Assembly: GCA_902801485.1 (NCBI GenBank)
Contig: CADCIP010000001.1
Span: forward strand, 62,001-126,000
DNA from: an uncultured Bacteroidales bacterium
GTDB lineage: Bacteria; Bacteroidota; Bacteroidia; Bacteroidales; Bacteroidaceae
Direction: 5' to 3'
DNA: 64,000 nucleotides
In this document: positions 50,310 through 59,071 of the stretch, in pieces
How the letters are laid out: every line of letters starts with the position of its first letter
Numbering within the stretch: the stretch's first letter is position 1
The notes under the pieces: generated by a model
Told to the model about the DNA's origin: nothing
Database searches by the model: none
The model's input: the letters and a program-made list of their open reading frames with translations, nothing else
Position numbers and translations under genes: made by a program

Positions 50310-53180
50310 CTATTGCCCCTCCTCATTGCTTTCCGTCGTCAGGTATCCTATATGTAAATTACCATTCTCAAGCATACGCTTTAGGTGTGCCTTCAAAGAT
50401 TTCGGCGTAACCTTGCGCAGGTACGACAAGTCGTTGTTATCAATAGCAATGCCATAAAGTTCACGTTGTACGAGGAGGCCTAACTTGTCAAAGTCGTCTA
50501 ATGGTTTTACACCTTTCTCACGCTGCTTAATGTAACCATCTATCAGCTCCTTCGTGATAAGGTCACCTTCAGCCATTTCGTGCATCAGTTGATCTACATC
50601 CTTGGCAATACGTTCACGTTCTTTGGGGTTGCAGGAATAGTTAATGCTGCATAACATCTGGTAAAACGGATGTATGAAGTACCGAACTCCACAGGATGGG
50701 GTATAAACATCACTGTGTTTGACTCTGAGATTCTCAAACAGCAAAGAATTTAGCACACTCCATAGCGCGTTGTTATGGGCATGTGTCTTGGCTGAGTATT
50801 TATAGCCTTTGTCCCATGTATACACTAGAACTGTTTGACAAATAGGGGTATTATTCTGTATCTTTTCTACGATGGTGGTGTCGGTTGTACGGAAGTGGGC
50901 TGAGGGCCACTCTTTGCACCTTACCGGTTCAGGCTTTGAGGGCAGCGATGCCACATACTTAAGCACATGGGGCATGATGCTGTCTATTTCGAAATCTCCC
51001 TGAATGCCTAATACGGCTCCATTGCAGTTAGAATAGAATTCCTTTATTACCTCCTTAAAGCGCGACACGTTATATGTTGCGGCCAATTCCGGTGTAATGG
51101 GTAACATACGCTCAGGGTGAGCGCTGTATATGGAGTTTACTCTTGCTGCTGCCTGACTTACCGGGTTTGTACTATTCTGGGCAATCATTTGCAGGTTCTT
51201 TAGCCGTTCCTTAAACTTTGTGGTGTTTATATCTCCTGTTGGGGTCAGTTCGGCATATAATTGCTTGAAGAAATTATTGGTATTACCGCTGCTATCTATC
51301 CAACAATTTAAGTAATCCTCATAGTCCTGAATCATTCCGCCCACAGAGTAACCGTCTTTATTTTTATATTCTCTTTTACAGAAATCAATCAGATTTCCAT
51401 AAAAACGGTCCTCATTGTCAAGGAGGGAGTAGCCTCCAGGACGCAACCACTTCATGTTGATTTTCTTGTCTGATGTCTTATGTTTCCAGAATACCACCTT
51501 TACACCGTTTGAGAGAACTGCCTCGCGGATACCGTGTCTGCGTGCTTTCAGTTCCTTTACCGTTCCTGGGGTGGGGTCTATGTTTACGGAATCTATGTCG
51601 AGTTTTTCAAATTTCTCTTCTTCTTTTTCTTTCTGTGCCAGTTCCTCGTCTGGCATATTTTTTACCTTATTATATATCTCCTGCAATTCTTCCACCGAGA
51701 GGCCTTCCGTTTTGCTGGGGAAGACACCAGATATAATCATGTTCTGCCCGTCAGTCAGTCGGCAAAATGCTTTCTGGAGTTCTTCTCTTGGGATGGAAAA
51801 CTTGACATGATCGTACACCAATGCTTCTGAGTTCTCTGAAATAGCATCCTTGTTTTCCATGAAACGGGATGTCAACCTGTCAATCCTTTTTGAACTATTA
51901 AAAGGCGGAACGAAGGAACTTGTACTCATTTTACATGAAAAATCAATAGCTGTAGTGTCCGCGTTATAGATATCTTTCACACGGTCTAAGTTTTCGAACT
52001 CGTCCTTTGTGAATCCATTCCTGCGAACAGACTCTATCTCTTTAAAAAGCATTTCAAGGGCAGCCTTACCGCTTCCTGGATTGACAGAGAGCGCCATTTC
52101 AAGCGTACTGACGGCAGAAGTGAATGTCTGGTGTGAAAGCAGAACGGTTGTTCCGCCTACCAAATCAGAGTTCTCCACAAGTTTCTTAACTCTGTTCTTT
52201 AGGATATCGGTCAGCTTTTCTTTTATCCATTCAGCCTTAACGTCACCTACCGTCATCTTATCTTGATAAACCTGTTGGGGTATTCTGATATCCACAAATA
52301 TGGCATCAAGTGATAAATTATCCTCTTTATAGGAACGGAACAGAGGCCCTTCTGTGTTTTGGAAGGTGGGTAAGGGAGGAACCACAGACTCTCCTTTTTT
52401 TATATTACCGAACATACGGTTTATTTTCTCCTCCATCTGATCGGCATCAAAGTCACCCACCGCCACTACAGCCATGTTCTGAGGTTGGTACCAGCGCTTG
52501 TAGAAGTTGCGAACCAGTTCTGGTGTACAGTTCTGTATGATATCCATCTCGCCAAGGGGCATCCGGTTATTGTATTGGGGATGGTTAAAGATGTCTTTTC
52601 TTAAGCTGATTTGGAAAGCTTTGGGATTTCTCATTCGCCATTCCTCGGCAATTACATTGTGTTCGCCTTTTACGGCCTCGTCGCTGATAGCGGCATCTTG
52701 GTTGGCTATATCCTGAAAGAAGAGCAGACAGGAATCCAGCAACTCCGCTTTGTCCGTAGGCACAGCATCAAACACATAACATACAATGTCATGAAATGTA
52801 AATGCGTTGCTATCGTGTCCCACTGGCATACCGTTCCTTCGCAGGAAACCATATACACCATCAATGCCTGGGAAATGCTTGGTACCCTTGAACATCATGT
52901 GTTCCACATAGTGGGCAATACCGCGTTCGTTTTCCTCTTCTACCAGCGAACCGCCTTTTACCAACAGACGGAAGTAAGCACGCTTCTCTGGGTTTTTGCT
53001 CTCAGCCACGTAATACGTCAGTCCGTTGTCCAGCACTCCAGTCCTGAAGGCGGTATCTGTGGGTATTTCCTGTTTGTCGATAAGGTCGGCACGACCATGA
53101 AAGCGAATAGTGTCTTCTGCAAACACTGTGACACTACTCAGCAGTGCAAGAAGGATGCAAGGAAAAATCTTCATTTTCAT
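50310..53180 (-). CDS. M16 family zinc metallopeptidase (pitrilysin-like)
   Basis: 956 residues with a signal peptide (IFPCILLALLSSVTVFAED). Inverted zinc motif HYVEH near 87-91 (HxxEH) and the downstream acidic ligand region EHNVIAEEWR about 75 residues later mark an active N-terminal M16 domain. Three further M16-type domains (about 230-430, 530-700, 720-930) lack the motif, as in pitrilysin. It is probably periplasmic, degrading peptides. It is the only gene between the two tRNA-derived scars on the minus strand. Confidence 0.9.
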   Translation of the reverse strand: MKMKIFPCILLALLSSVTVFAEDTIRFHGRADLIDKQEIPTDTAFRTGVLDNGLTYYVAESKNPEKRAYFRLLVKGGSLVEEENERGIAHYVEHMMFKGTKHFPGIDGVYGFLRRNGMPVGHDSNAFTFHDIVCYVFDAVPTDKAELLDSCLLFFQDIANQDAAISDEAVKGEHNVIAEEWRMRNPKAFQISLRKDIFNHPQYNNRMPLGEMDIIQNCTPELVRNFYKRWYQPQNMAVVAVGDFDADQMEEKINRMFGNIKKGESVVPPLPTFQNTEGPLFRSYKEDNLSLDAIFVDIRIPQQVYQDKMTVGDVKAEWIKEKLTDILKNRVKKLVENSDLVGGTTVLLSHQTFTSAVSTLEMALSVNPGSGKAALEMLFKEIESVRRNGFTKDEFENLDRVKDIYNADTTAIDFSCKMSTSSFVPPFNSSKRIDRLTSRFMENKDAISENSEALVYDHVKFSIPREELQKAFCRLTDGQNMIISGVFPSKTEGLSVEELQEIYNKVKNMPDEELAQKEKEEEKFEKLDIDSVNIDPTPGTVKELKARRHGIREAVLSNGVKVVFWKHKTSDKKINMKWLRPGGYSLLDNEDRFYGNLIDFCKREYKNKDGYSVGGMIQDYEDYLNCWIDSSGNTNNFFKQLYAELTPTGDINTTKFKERLKNLQMIAQNSTNPVSQAAARVNSIYSAHPERMLPITPELAATYNVSRFKEVIKEFYSNCNGAVLGIQGDFEIDSIMPHVLKYVASLPSKPEPVRCKEWPSAHFRTTDTTIVEKIQNNTPICQTVLVYTWDKGYKYSAKTHAHNNALWSVLNSLLFENLRVKHSDVYTPSCGVRYFIHPFYQMLCSINYSCNPKERERIAKDVDQLMHEMAEGDLITKELIDGYIKQREKGVKPLDDFDKLGLLVQRELYGIAIDNNDLSYLRKVTPKSLKAHLKRMLENGNLHIGYLTTESNEEGQ

Positions 53181-53212
53181 ATTTTTTATACCTGTTTGTG
53201 TATTTCCGAGTA

Positions 53213-53220
53213 CAAATCTA
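53213..53220 (-). promoter_or_regulatory. Promoter -7 box of the M16 gene
   Basis: CAAATCTA = TAGATTTG on the minus strand, 33 bp before the ATG. Confidence 0.4.
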
Positions 53221-53273
53221 CAACAAATTCTTTAAATAATAACAATGACAGGCTTTAATATTCGGAAATTTTG

Positions 53274-53281
53274 TAAATTTG
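53274..53281 (+). promoter_or_regulatory. Promoter -7 box of the MORN/DUF4919 gene
   Basis: TAAATTTG, 30 bp before ATG 53311; divergent from the M16 promoter. Confidence 0.45.
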
Positions 53282-53310
53282 CCAAGTAATTTTTAAGCAG
53301 AGAAGTAATT

Positions 53311-54936
53311 ATGCGCCGTTTTATTCATTTCCTTCAGATTGCGTTGCTGCTGATGCTCCCCGTTACGGTAATAGCCAAAGAAACATATACTACACGGTAT
53401 TTCTACCATTGGGAGAAGAAAGAAGGTACGCCCCACCCAGAGGACGTTATTTTGGCTTTGGAATACAAGCAGGATAACAGCCTGTACAAGGTACGCATTT
53501 ATTGCACTACCGACGAGGACAATAAAACACGTGTAAGATTCCTGCCCGGTTTTTATGTGCTGGAGCACCCCATCCTCCCCCAAGACAAGGTGAGCGAGAA
53601 CGAGTACAACTTAGAGTTCTTCCCTCAGGCTAAAATGGTGTATGCCCAGCCTGTAGAGATTAAATACAAGGAGCCAGAAGCACCATGGAAGAGCGGTAAA
53701 TATCAGACGTGGCGCTACACAAAGACTTTTCACCCCAACAGCTTTAAATACAAGATGCGGTTGGAATCCGATGGCACATTAACCCTGAAAGGCCACTATT
53801 ACAAAGACCGCAAGTTCTTCCCTATGAGCGAGGCACAGGTCAGCTCCCTGAACCGTAACACCTACGACGAAAAACTGCTGGCTGCCAACAGAACCGTTAA
53901 TCCCATAGACGACGAGAGAGCCAGGGCTGCATCATCCATAGCCAAGAAAAACGTTCAAAGGACCTTACGTAAGGACGGAAAGGTGTATTACGAGGGAGAA
54001 GTATCACTCTACAAGAACGGACAAACGCTTATCGAGGGGAAAGGAAAATATTACTTTTCCGACGGAACCGTCTATGAGGGAGACTTTGTAAACGGCAAGC
54101 GCCAGGGCTATGGCACAATCGTATGGGGCGACTCCACCCAATGGGCTGGCGAACGCTACGAAGGCGAATGGAACGACGGTTGGCGAACAGGTCAGGGAAC
54201 CTATACCGATGCCCACGGAAATATTTCTAAGGGCCGTTGGGAAAAGAACATCCTGGTGGAACCCGAAAGTCAGACCCCAGAGGTGGCCACAGAAATAAAG
54301 AACCCTCCATCCGGAATGGCTATGCTCGAATTCTTTGCATCGAACGGCAAACTGCAGATAGACTTTCAGGAAGTTGAGACTTTCGTAAAACAGAATGCCC
54401 AAGGATATAAAGAGCTGATGGAAAAGTTCCACGAAGACCCTTTGTCTCTTTCGAACGAAGAAGCAGCCATGCTTTATTATGGTTTTGCCTTTACCAAGGA
54501 TTACGACCCCGACCATGTAGATCTGATAGTTGCACCGACACAACTCATTAAGGAAGGCAAACTGCAGGAAGCCTTTGATGTATGCCAGAAAGAATTGCAG
54601 AAGGCCCCTGTATCGCTATCTCTTCTCTTGAGGGCTGCTCTGGCGGCTGGTATGCTGAAACATCCCGATGCTCAGAAATACAGTCAGAAGGTAGCTAAGA
54701 TTATGACTGCTATTATGTCAAGCGGAACGGGTTACAGTCAGGATAAGGCCATAAAGGTTATATTCATCTCCGACGAATATGCCATCTTCCGTGACGGTAT
54801 GCGTTTTGTCCTTTCACAGCAGGATTTTATCGATTCGCGTTACGACCGTATGACATTGGAGACGGGCAACAAGGGAGAATCCATCATCCTCTGGTTCGAT
54901 ACTTATCTGGTTCAGCAAAGACGCAAGGGGGATTGA
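53311..54936 (+). CDS. MORN-repeat protein with C-terminal DUF4919 domain
   Basis: 541 residues, signal peptide MRRFIHFLQIALLLMLPVTVIAK. Residues about 228-315 contain MORN repeats (YYEGEVSLYKNGQTLIEGKGKY, YEGDFVNGKRQGYGTIVWGD, YEGEWNDGWRTGQGTYTDAHG). Residues about 335-541 are DUF4919 (FVKQNAQGYKELMEKFHEDPLSL ... YGFAFTKDYDPD ... YDRMTLETGNKGESIILWFDTYL). MORN motifs in exported proteins suggest surface or envelope association. The C-terminal domain is paralogous to the protein at 56514. Confidence 0.85.
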   Translation: MRRFIHFLQIALLLMLPVTVIAKETYTTRYFYHWEKKEGTPHPEDVILALEYKQDNSLYKVRIYCTTDEDNKTRVRFLPGFYVLEHPILPQDKVSENEYNLEFFPQAKMVYAQPVEIKYKEPEAPWKSGKYQTWRYTKTFHPNSFKYKMRLESDGTLTLKGHYYKDRKFFPMSEAQVSSLNRNTYDEKLLAANRTVNPIDDERARAASSIAKKNVQRTLRKDGKVYYEGEVSLYKNGQTLIEGKGKYYFSDGTVYEGDFVNGKRQGYGTIVWGDSTQWAGERYEGEWNDGWRTGQGTYTDAHGNISKGRWEKNILVEPESQTPEVATEIKNPPSGMAMLEFFASNGKLQIDFQEVETFVKQNAQGYKELMEKFHEDPLSLSNEEAAMLYYGFAFTKDYDPDHVDLIVAPTQLIKEGKLQEAFDVCQKELQKAPVSLSLLLRAALAAGMLKHPDAQKYSQKVAKIMTAIMSSGTGYSQDKAIKVIFISDEYAIFRDGMRFVLSQQDFIDSRYDRMTLETGNKGESIILWFDTYLVQQRRKGD

Positions 54937-55202
54937 GAATTGAGAGTTGATGTGGCTAACAACAGTCTCAAAATGCTGTAAATTTATCCTCTCAAAGGCA
55001 TCAGAAGAGATGCGCGAACCCCTTGTTCCGATGATTTTCCTGCATTTTCAACTCACCTGAGTGATGCGGAATTTTTATATTCTGACAACAAATACTATGA
55101 ATTATGTGGCAAAATGGGATGTTTGATCGGTTTTTTATGATATTGGCAAGTCTCAGTTGGCGCATCTTGTGAAGGCAATGTGCAGGGGTTTGTCAGGCAA
55201 GC

Positions 55203-55271
55203 GAGCCTATGTTTGCAACCTCCCCGAGCCTACACTTGCAGACTCCCGGGCATCGCACGTGCAGATTCCCG
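55203..55271. repeat. Three 23-bp tandem repeats
   Basis: Units start at 55203, 55226 and 55249 with pattern GAGCCTAYRYTTGCARMYTC plus CCS; the third is more diverged (GGCATCGCACGTGCAGATTC plus CCG). Confidence 0.75.
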
Positions 55272-55356
55272 AGGCGATTTGTTACCGTCGAAGTTACTGG
55301 CACTCGGAAAAGGAAAGAAAAATAAACTTTTCTTTCGCTCTTCTCTCGTTTTTTCG

Positions 55357-55447
55357 TAACTTTGACATCTATAATATCGAAGTTACTCCGTCTCGGCATA
55401 AAAAAGATTAAAATCTTTTGTTCTGCTCTCGACCTTTCGTAACTTTG
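55357..55447 (+). promoter_or_regulatory. Two similar promoters in tandem
   Basis: TAACTTTG at 55357-55364 and 55440-55447, each in the context TTTCGTAACTTTG-n-CATC. The second has TTTTG at 55416-55420 (19-bp spacer) and leads into the truncated GH20 copy. Confidence 0.6.
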
Positions 55448-55483
55448 CCATCACAAAACAGACATTTAAAACCTATTTAATCT

Positions 55484-55624
55484 ATGAGAAGAATTAAATT
55501 GCTATTCATTGCATGCATTGCTGCCGTCTCTGCTTATGCGCAGCGTGCCAGTTACAACATCATCCCTCTGCCCAAGGAGGTGAAGGTGGATACAACTTCA
55601 GTTGGTAGAGCACAACACTTTTAA
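55484..55624 (+). pseudogene. Truncated duplicate of the GH20 gene 5' end
   Basis: Encodes MRRIKLLFIACIAAVSAYAQ then RASYNIIPLPKEVKVDTT, almost identical to the start of the GH20 protein at 57369, followed by SVGRAQHF and a stop inside tRNA-derived sequence. About 75 bp (55510-55590) match 57400-57478 nearly base for base. The junction lies at a shared CAGTT. Confidence 0.85.
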
Positions 55625-55680
55625 TGTTAAGCTTCCCGTGGAAGGGAAAAGGGTCGAAGAATTCATCCCCAAGCGGGCTT
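55593..55680 (+). pseudogene. tRNA-Lys derivative, copy 2
   Basis: TCAGTTGGTAGAGCACAACA then CTTTTAATGTT is identical to the tRNA-Lys D-loop through anticodon arm. It is followed by the same altered 3' half as at 50250 (TTAAGCTTCCCGTGGAAGGG ... CCCCAAGCGGGC). The acceptor 5' strand is missing. Not a functional tRNA. Confidence 0.8.
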
Positions 55681-55682
55681 CT

Positions 55683-56165
55683 TTATTTCTTCTTCTCAAT
55701 ATTTTTTCTTAGGTACTTACCTATTGTTTCTCCTGCATCTTTCATTGGATCGCGCAGGGTAATTATGTCGTTGTTATCCCCGTCAGATCCCTTTAGGAAG
55801 AACAATGCCTCGGTTGTATTGGCTTTTGTATCAATCAGTTTTATTTCGGCAGTTATTCTGCCTGATTTCTGTACGTCCTTTACAACAATGACTAGTTTAA
55901 ACTGATCGCTGTTGTTCACGGGTACGGCTGTTATCTTCTTCGTCTCGTCGTTGAACCACTCAAAAAAGTAATCCAGAGATCTTTCTTCCCAGTCCTTGGC
56001 CCTGCGGGCAAGGTTCAGAAAATCAGAGAAGCTATTATCACCTAGATAGGTTGCTTTGGAGCAGTCCAGTTCAATCATAACTTTGTCGGCATTCTTCAGA
56101 CAGTCTACACCACCTTTTACTGGCATTAAATTACCTGCATTACCTGTTAGACAGAATGCTAGCAT
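55683..56165 (-). CDS. Secreted protein of unknown function, signal peptide split by a frameshift
   Basis: 160 residues in the open frame (MLAFCLTGNAGNLMPVKGGV...). Just upstream, ATG 56191 in another frame encodes MKQLSVFVLC then TAG. Joining the two frames by one added base at TGC-TAGCA would give MKQLSVFVLC-LAFCLTGNAG, an ideal signal peptide. So the intact gene is probably 55683-56191 with one base missing (mutation or sequencing error). The body (KNADKVMIELDCSKATYLGD, GRITAEIKLIDTKANTTEALFF) has no recognised family. It begins two bases from the tRNA remnant. Confidence 0.6.
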   Translation of the reverse strand: MLAFCLTGNAGNLMPVKGGVDCLKNADKVMIELDCSKATYLGDNSFSDFLNLARRAKDWEERSLDYFFEWFNDETKKITAVPVNNSDQFKLVIVVKDVQKSGRITAEIKLIDTKANTTEALFFLKGSDGDNNDIITLRDPMKDAGETIGKYLRKNIEKKK

Positions 56166-56247
56166 AACACGAATACAGAAAGTTGTTTCATAGCTTTTCC
56201 TAAAATAAAATGGTTCGTAATGATATTAGTTTTTTTATTTCACTTTG

Positions 56248-56255
56248 CAAATATA
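56248..56255 (-). promoter_or_regulatory. Promoter -7 box of the frameshifted gene
   Basis: CAAATATA = TATATTTG on the minus strand. The rest of 56192-56456 is AT-rich and without genes. Confidence 0.4.
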
Positions 56256-56456
56256 TATGTATTATGTGATATGACAATTCTTTTTGTGGAATTATAGCTT
56301 TTTTTTTGCATCAAATCGGGATAAACGTGCGTTCTGCCTTCCGTAAATGAGATAGTTCAGTACCTTGTGCCTGTTGTGCTCTTTTGTTAGCTTATTTGCT
56401 GACAACAGTCTACTTGTTTTTGGACAAAAATTAAGTTAAATATTTTATTATGTTAG

Positions 56457-56485
56457 TTGATTATCTTTATTTTTCACTATCTTTG
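56457..56485 (+). promoter_or_regulatory. Promoter of the second DUF4919 gene
   Basis: TTG (56457-56459), 18 bp, TATCTTTG (56478-56485); sets the start at ATG 56514 rather than the upstream ATG 56457. Confidence 0.6.
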
Positions 56486-56513
56486 CGCAGCAAATTATGT
56501 ATTTAAAAGAATT

Positions 56514-57314
56514 ATGCGTTGTTTTTCTTTAACTTTGTACACTATTCTGTTTCTGATGCTGCCCCTTATGGTAAACGCGCAGAAAACGGAGGAACCTGAC
56601 GTTATAATGACAGACTCCTCTATCCAAATACTTGATCCCGTTTCACAAGTGCCAGACTCTTTGAAGAGAGAAAAAGCAAAGGATACCAACATTATATTAG
56701 AGAGCTTCAGCAACATGGAGAAGATTGATGTTGACTATAAGAAAATAGAGGAATTTGTGAAGAAGAACCCAAAGGGGTACAAGGATCTTATGAAGAGATT
56801 TTTGGACAATCCTCTTTCTCTTTCGGTAGAAGAAGTTGTTAAACTCTATTACGGATATCCTTTCACCAATGGCTATAATCCTAATCGTGTGGATGCATTA
56901 ACAAAGCCGACTAGGCTGATGTTGTCTGGCGAATTGCAGGGAGCACTTGATGTTTGTGAAAAAGAATTGAGGAAGGCGCCTGTGTCTTTAGCTCTTCTTG
57001 AAAAGGCAAGCTTCTTAGTCCATGAGCTAAAAGCTCCTAGCCGTCAGAAGTATGTTCAAAGAACCATGAAACTTTTATCTGCTCTTATGGCTAGCGGAAC
57101 GGGTTATAGTAAAGAGGATGCGGTGAAGGTGATATACATCTCGGATGAGTATGCTGTCTTCCGTGAGATGATGGGTCTCGTTCTTTCAAAGCAGGAATTT
57201 GTTGAACGTCGCTATGACCGCATGACGCTGAATACGGGTAACGGTGGGGAGTCTATTATCCTATGGTATGATACGTATTTGATGCAGGAATGGCGTAAGA
57301 AGCATGTTCGATAA
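56514..57314 (+). CDS. DUF4919 family secreted protein
   Basis: 266 residues from ATG 56514, signal peptide MRCFSLTLYTILFLMLPLMV. Residues about 60-266 are DUF4919 (KIEEFVKKNPKGYKDLMKRF, YYGYPFTNGYNPNRVDAL, GTGYSKEDAVKVIYISDEYA, MTLNTGNGGESIILWYDTYL), closely similar to the C-terminus of the MORN protein at 53311 but without MORN repeats. It is the last gene of the second tRNA-scarred unit and lies 54 bp before the GH20 operon. Confidence 0.85.
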   Translation: MRCFSLTLYTILFLMLPLMVNAQKTEEPDVIMTDSSIQILDPVSQVPDSLKREKAKDTNIILESFSNMEKIDVDYKKIEEFVKKNPKGYKDLMKRFLDNPLSLSVEEVVKLYYGYPFTNGYNPNRVDALTKPTRLMLSGELQGALDVCEKELRKAPVSLALLEKASFLVHELKAPSRQKYVQRTMKLLSALMASGTGYSKEDAVKVIYISDEYAVFREMMGLVLSKQEFVERRYDRMTLNTGNGGESIILWYDTYLMQEWRKKHVR

Positions 57315-57368
57315 TCAGAAGAAAAAGAAAAACAAGAAATAATAACAACAAAAAACCTTTATAACCTT

Positions 57369-59066
57369 ATGAAACAAATTGGATTATTTATTTTAGCATG
57401 CATCGCTGCCGTCTCTGCTTATGCGCAGCGTGCCAGTTACAACATCATCCCTCTGCCCAAGGAGGTAAAAGCGGATACTACCCAGTTCTTTACCCTGAAG
57501 GGCGGCATGGGAATTGCCTACGATGAGGGCAACGCAGAAAACACACGTGTTGCCCAGTTTCTGCAGGAATGGGTGAAGGAGGCTACAGGCATCGACTTAC
57601 AGATGACACCTGCCGACAAGAACGCACCCATCCGCTTGTCTCTCATTGCTCCTGCCAAGAAGAGCAAGAAAAGTAAACAGCCCGTAGAACTTACAGAACA
57701 ACAGAAGGAAAGCTATACACTGGCTGTGGGCAAGGAGGGCATCCTCATCAGTGCCTACGAACCTGCAGGTCTTTTCCGTGCTGCCCAGACGCTTCGCAAG
57801 AGCTTGCCAATAGCCAAGGGCCAAAGCGTAGAACTCCCCTACGTGCAGATTACCGACCAGCCCCGCTTCTCTTATCGTGGTGTGCTGTTGGATTGCGGTC
57901 GTCATTTCTTCAGCGTTGAATTTATCAAGCAGTTCCTGGATGCTATGGCCCTGCACGGATGCAACCAGTTCCACTGGCATCTGACAGAGGATCAGGGATG
58001 GCGCTTCGAGGTGAAGGCTCTGCCCGACCTGGCCAAGAAGGGTAGTGTGCGCGAGAAGAGCATCATTGCCCCAAGTAAAGTGCGCCTCTACGACAATATT
58101 CCTTATGGTGGCTACTATACGCAGGAAGAGTGTCGCGAAATCGTTCGCTACGCTGCTGAGCGTTACATCAATGTGGTACCCGAGATAGATATGCCCGGAC
58201 ACATGCAGAGTGCCCTGCACGTATTCCCCAACTTGGGTTGCACGGGCGGCCCGTACCCCGTTGCTCCGCATTGGGGTGTGATGCGCGAAGTGCTTTGTGG
58301 CGGTAACCCTCAGACACTGGACTTCCTGAAGACGGTCTTTGGCGAGCTTTGCGACGTGTTCCCTTCTCCCTACATCCACATCGGTGGTGACGAGTGCCCG
58401 AAGGAGCGTTGGCAGAAGTGCCCGAAGTGTCAGGCAAAGATTAAGGAACTGGGCTTGACCACCGAAAATGTTAAGGTTGAGGGTGACGGTGGCAGAGGAA
58501 GTCAGGACGGACGCAGCGCTGAGAACAAACTTCAGTCCTATATCAACCATGAGATTGAGCAGTTCCTGGCATCAAAGGGTCGCAGCCTGATTGGTTGGGA
58601 CGAGATTCTGGCCGGAGGACTGACGGAGGATGCCATCGTGATGTCCTGGCGTGGCACCAAGGGTGGTGTTGCAGCTGCCAAGCAGAAGCATCGTGTCATC
58701 ATGAGCCCCAACGTCTTTTCTTACATCGACCATCCTCAGTTGAAGGACCTCAGCAAGTCACCTCGCACAACAGACAGTTACGTTGTTTCCTGCTCTAAGA
58801 TGTACTCCTTCGAACCCCTTGTTCCAGAAGAGCTGACCAAGGAGGAGGGCGAGTGCATCCTTGGCGTTCAAGCCAACTTGTGGACGGAGCATGTGGCTTA
58901 TCCTGAGCACGCCCTTTATCAGTTGCTGCCCCGACTGGCCAGCATGAGCGAGGTGCAGTGGTGCAATCCCGAGCAGAAGGATTTCGAGGATTGGAAGAAA
59001 CGTCTGCCGCAGCTGAAAAAGCTCTACGACAAAATAGGCCTTGTTTATTGCAACGAAGTGGAGTAA
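57369..59066 (+). CDS. GH20 beta-N-acetylhexosaminidase
   Basis: 565 residues, signal peptide MKQIGLFILACIAAVSAYAQ. GH20b-type N-terminal domain (about 25-165, VAQFLQEWVKEATGIDLQM) and catalytic barrel with RYRGVLLDCGRHFF-like entry, WHLTEDQGWRFE, and the catalytic pair in HIGGDECPKERW (D-E about 340-341). It removes terminal GlcNAc/GalNAc by substrate assistance in the periplasm or at the surface. It has no recognisable promoter of its own; the original promoter seems to have stayed with the truncated copy at 55484. First of three glycosidase genes with 5-nt gaps. Confidence 0.93.
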   Translation: MKQIGLFILACIAAVSAYAQRASYNIIPLPKEVKADTTQFFTLKGGMGIAYDEGNAENTRVAQFLQEWVKEATGIDLQMTPADKNAPIRLSLIAPAKKSKKSKQPVELTEQQKESYTLAVGKEGILISAYEPAGLFRAAQTLRKSLPIAKGQSVELPYVQITDQPRFSYRGVLLDCGRHFFSVEFIKQFLDAMALHGCNQFHWHLTEDQGWRFEVKALPDLAKKGSVREKSIIAPSKVRLYDNIPYGGYYTQEECREIVRYAAERYINVVPEIDMPGHMQSALHVFPNLGCTGGPYPVAPHWGVMREVLCGGNPQTLDFLKTVFGELCDVFPSPYIHIGGDECPKERWQKCPKCQAKIKELGLTTENVKVEGDGGRGSQDGRSAENKLQSYINHEIEQFLASKGRSLIGWDEILAGGLTEDAIVMSWRGTKGGVAAAKQKHRVIMSPNVFSYIDHPQLKDLSKSPRTTDSYVVSCSKMYSFEPLVPEELTKEEGECILGVQANLWTEHVAYPEHALYQLLPRLASMSEVQWCNPEQKDFEDWKKRLPQLKKLYDKIGLVYCNEVE

Positions 59067-59071
59067 ACAAA

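Larger units (their letters stand above)
54937..55483. other. Gene-free interval with tandem repeats and two promoters
   Basis: Contains a short heptamer tract (GATTGAG AATTGAG AGTTGAT, from 54934), three 23-bp repeats (55203-55271) and two -7 boxes (55357, 55440). ORFs at 55157 and 55193 are repeat-driven and not accepted as genes. Confidence 0.5.

Noticed and set aside
55157-55411. 84-aa ORF and the opposing 68-aa ORF at 55193-55399
   Set aside because: Both are mostly translation of the 23-bp repeats and promoter DNA; no start context or family.
58958-59071. Upstream start for the GH95 protein inside the GH20 gene
   Set aside because: The extension lacks a signal peptide; ATG 59072 gives a clear one and a 5-nt gap typical of an operon.
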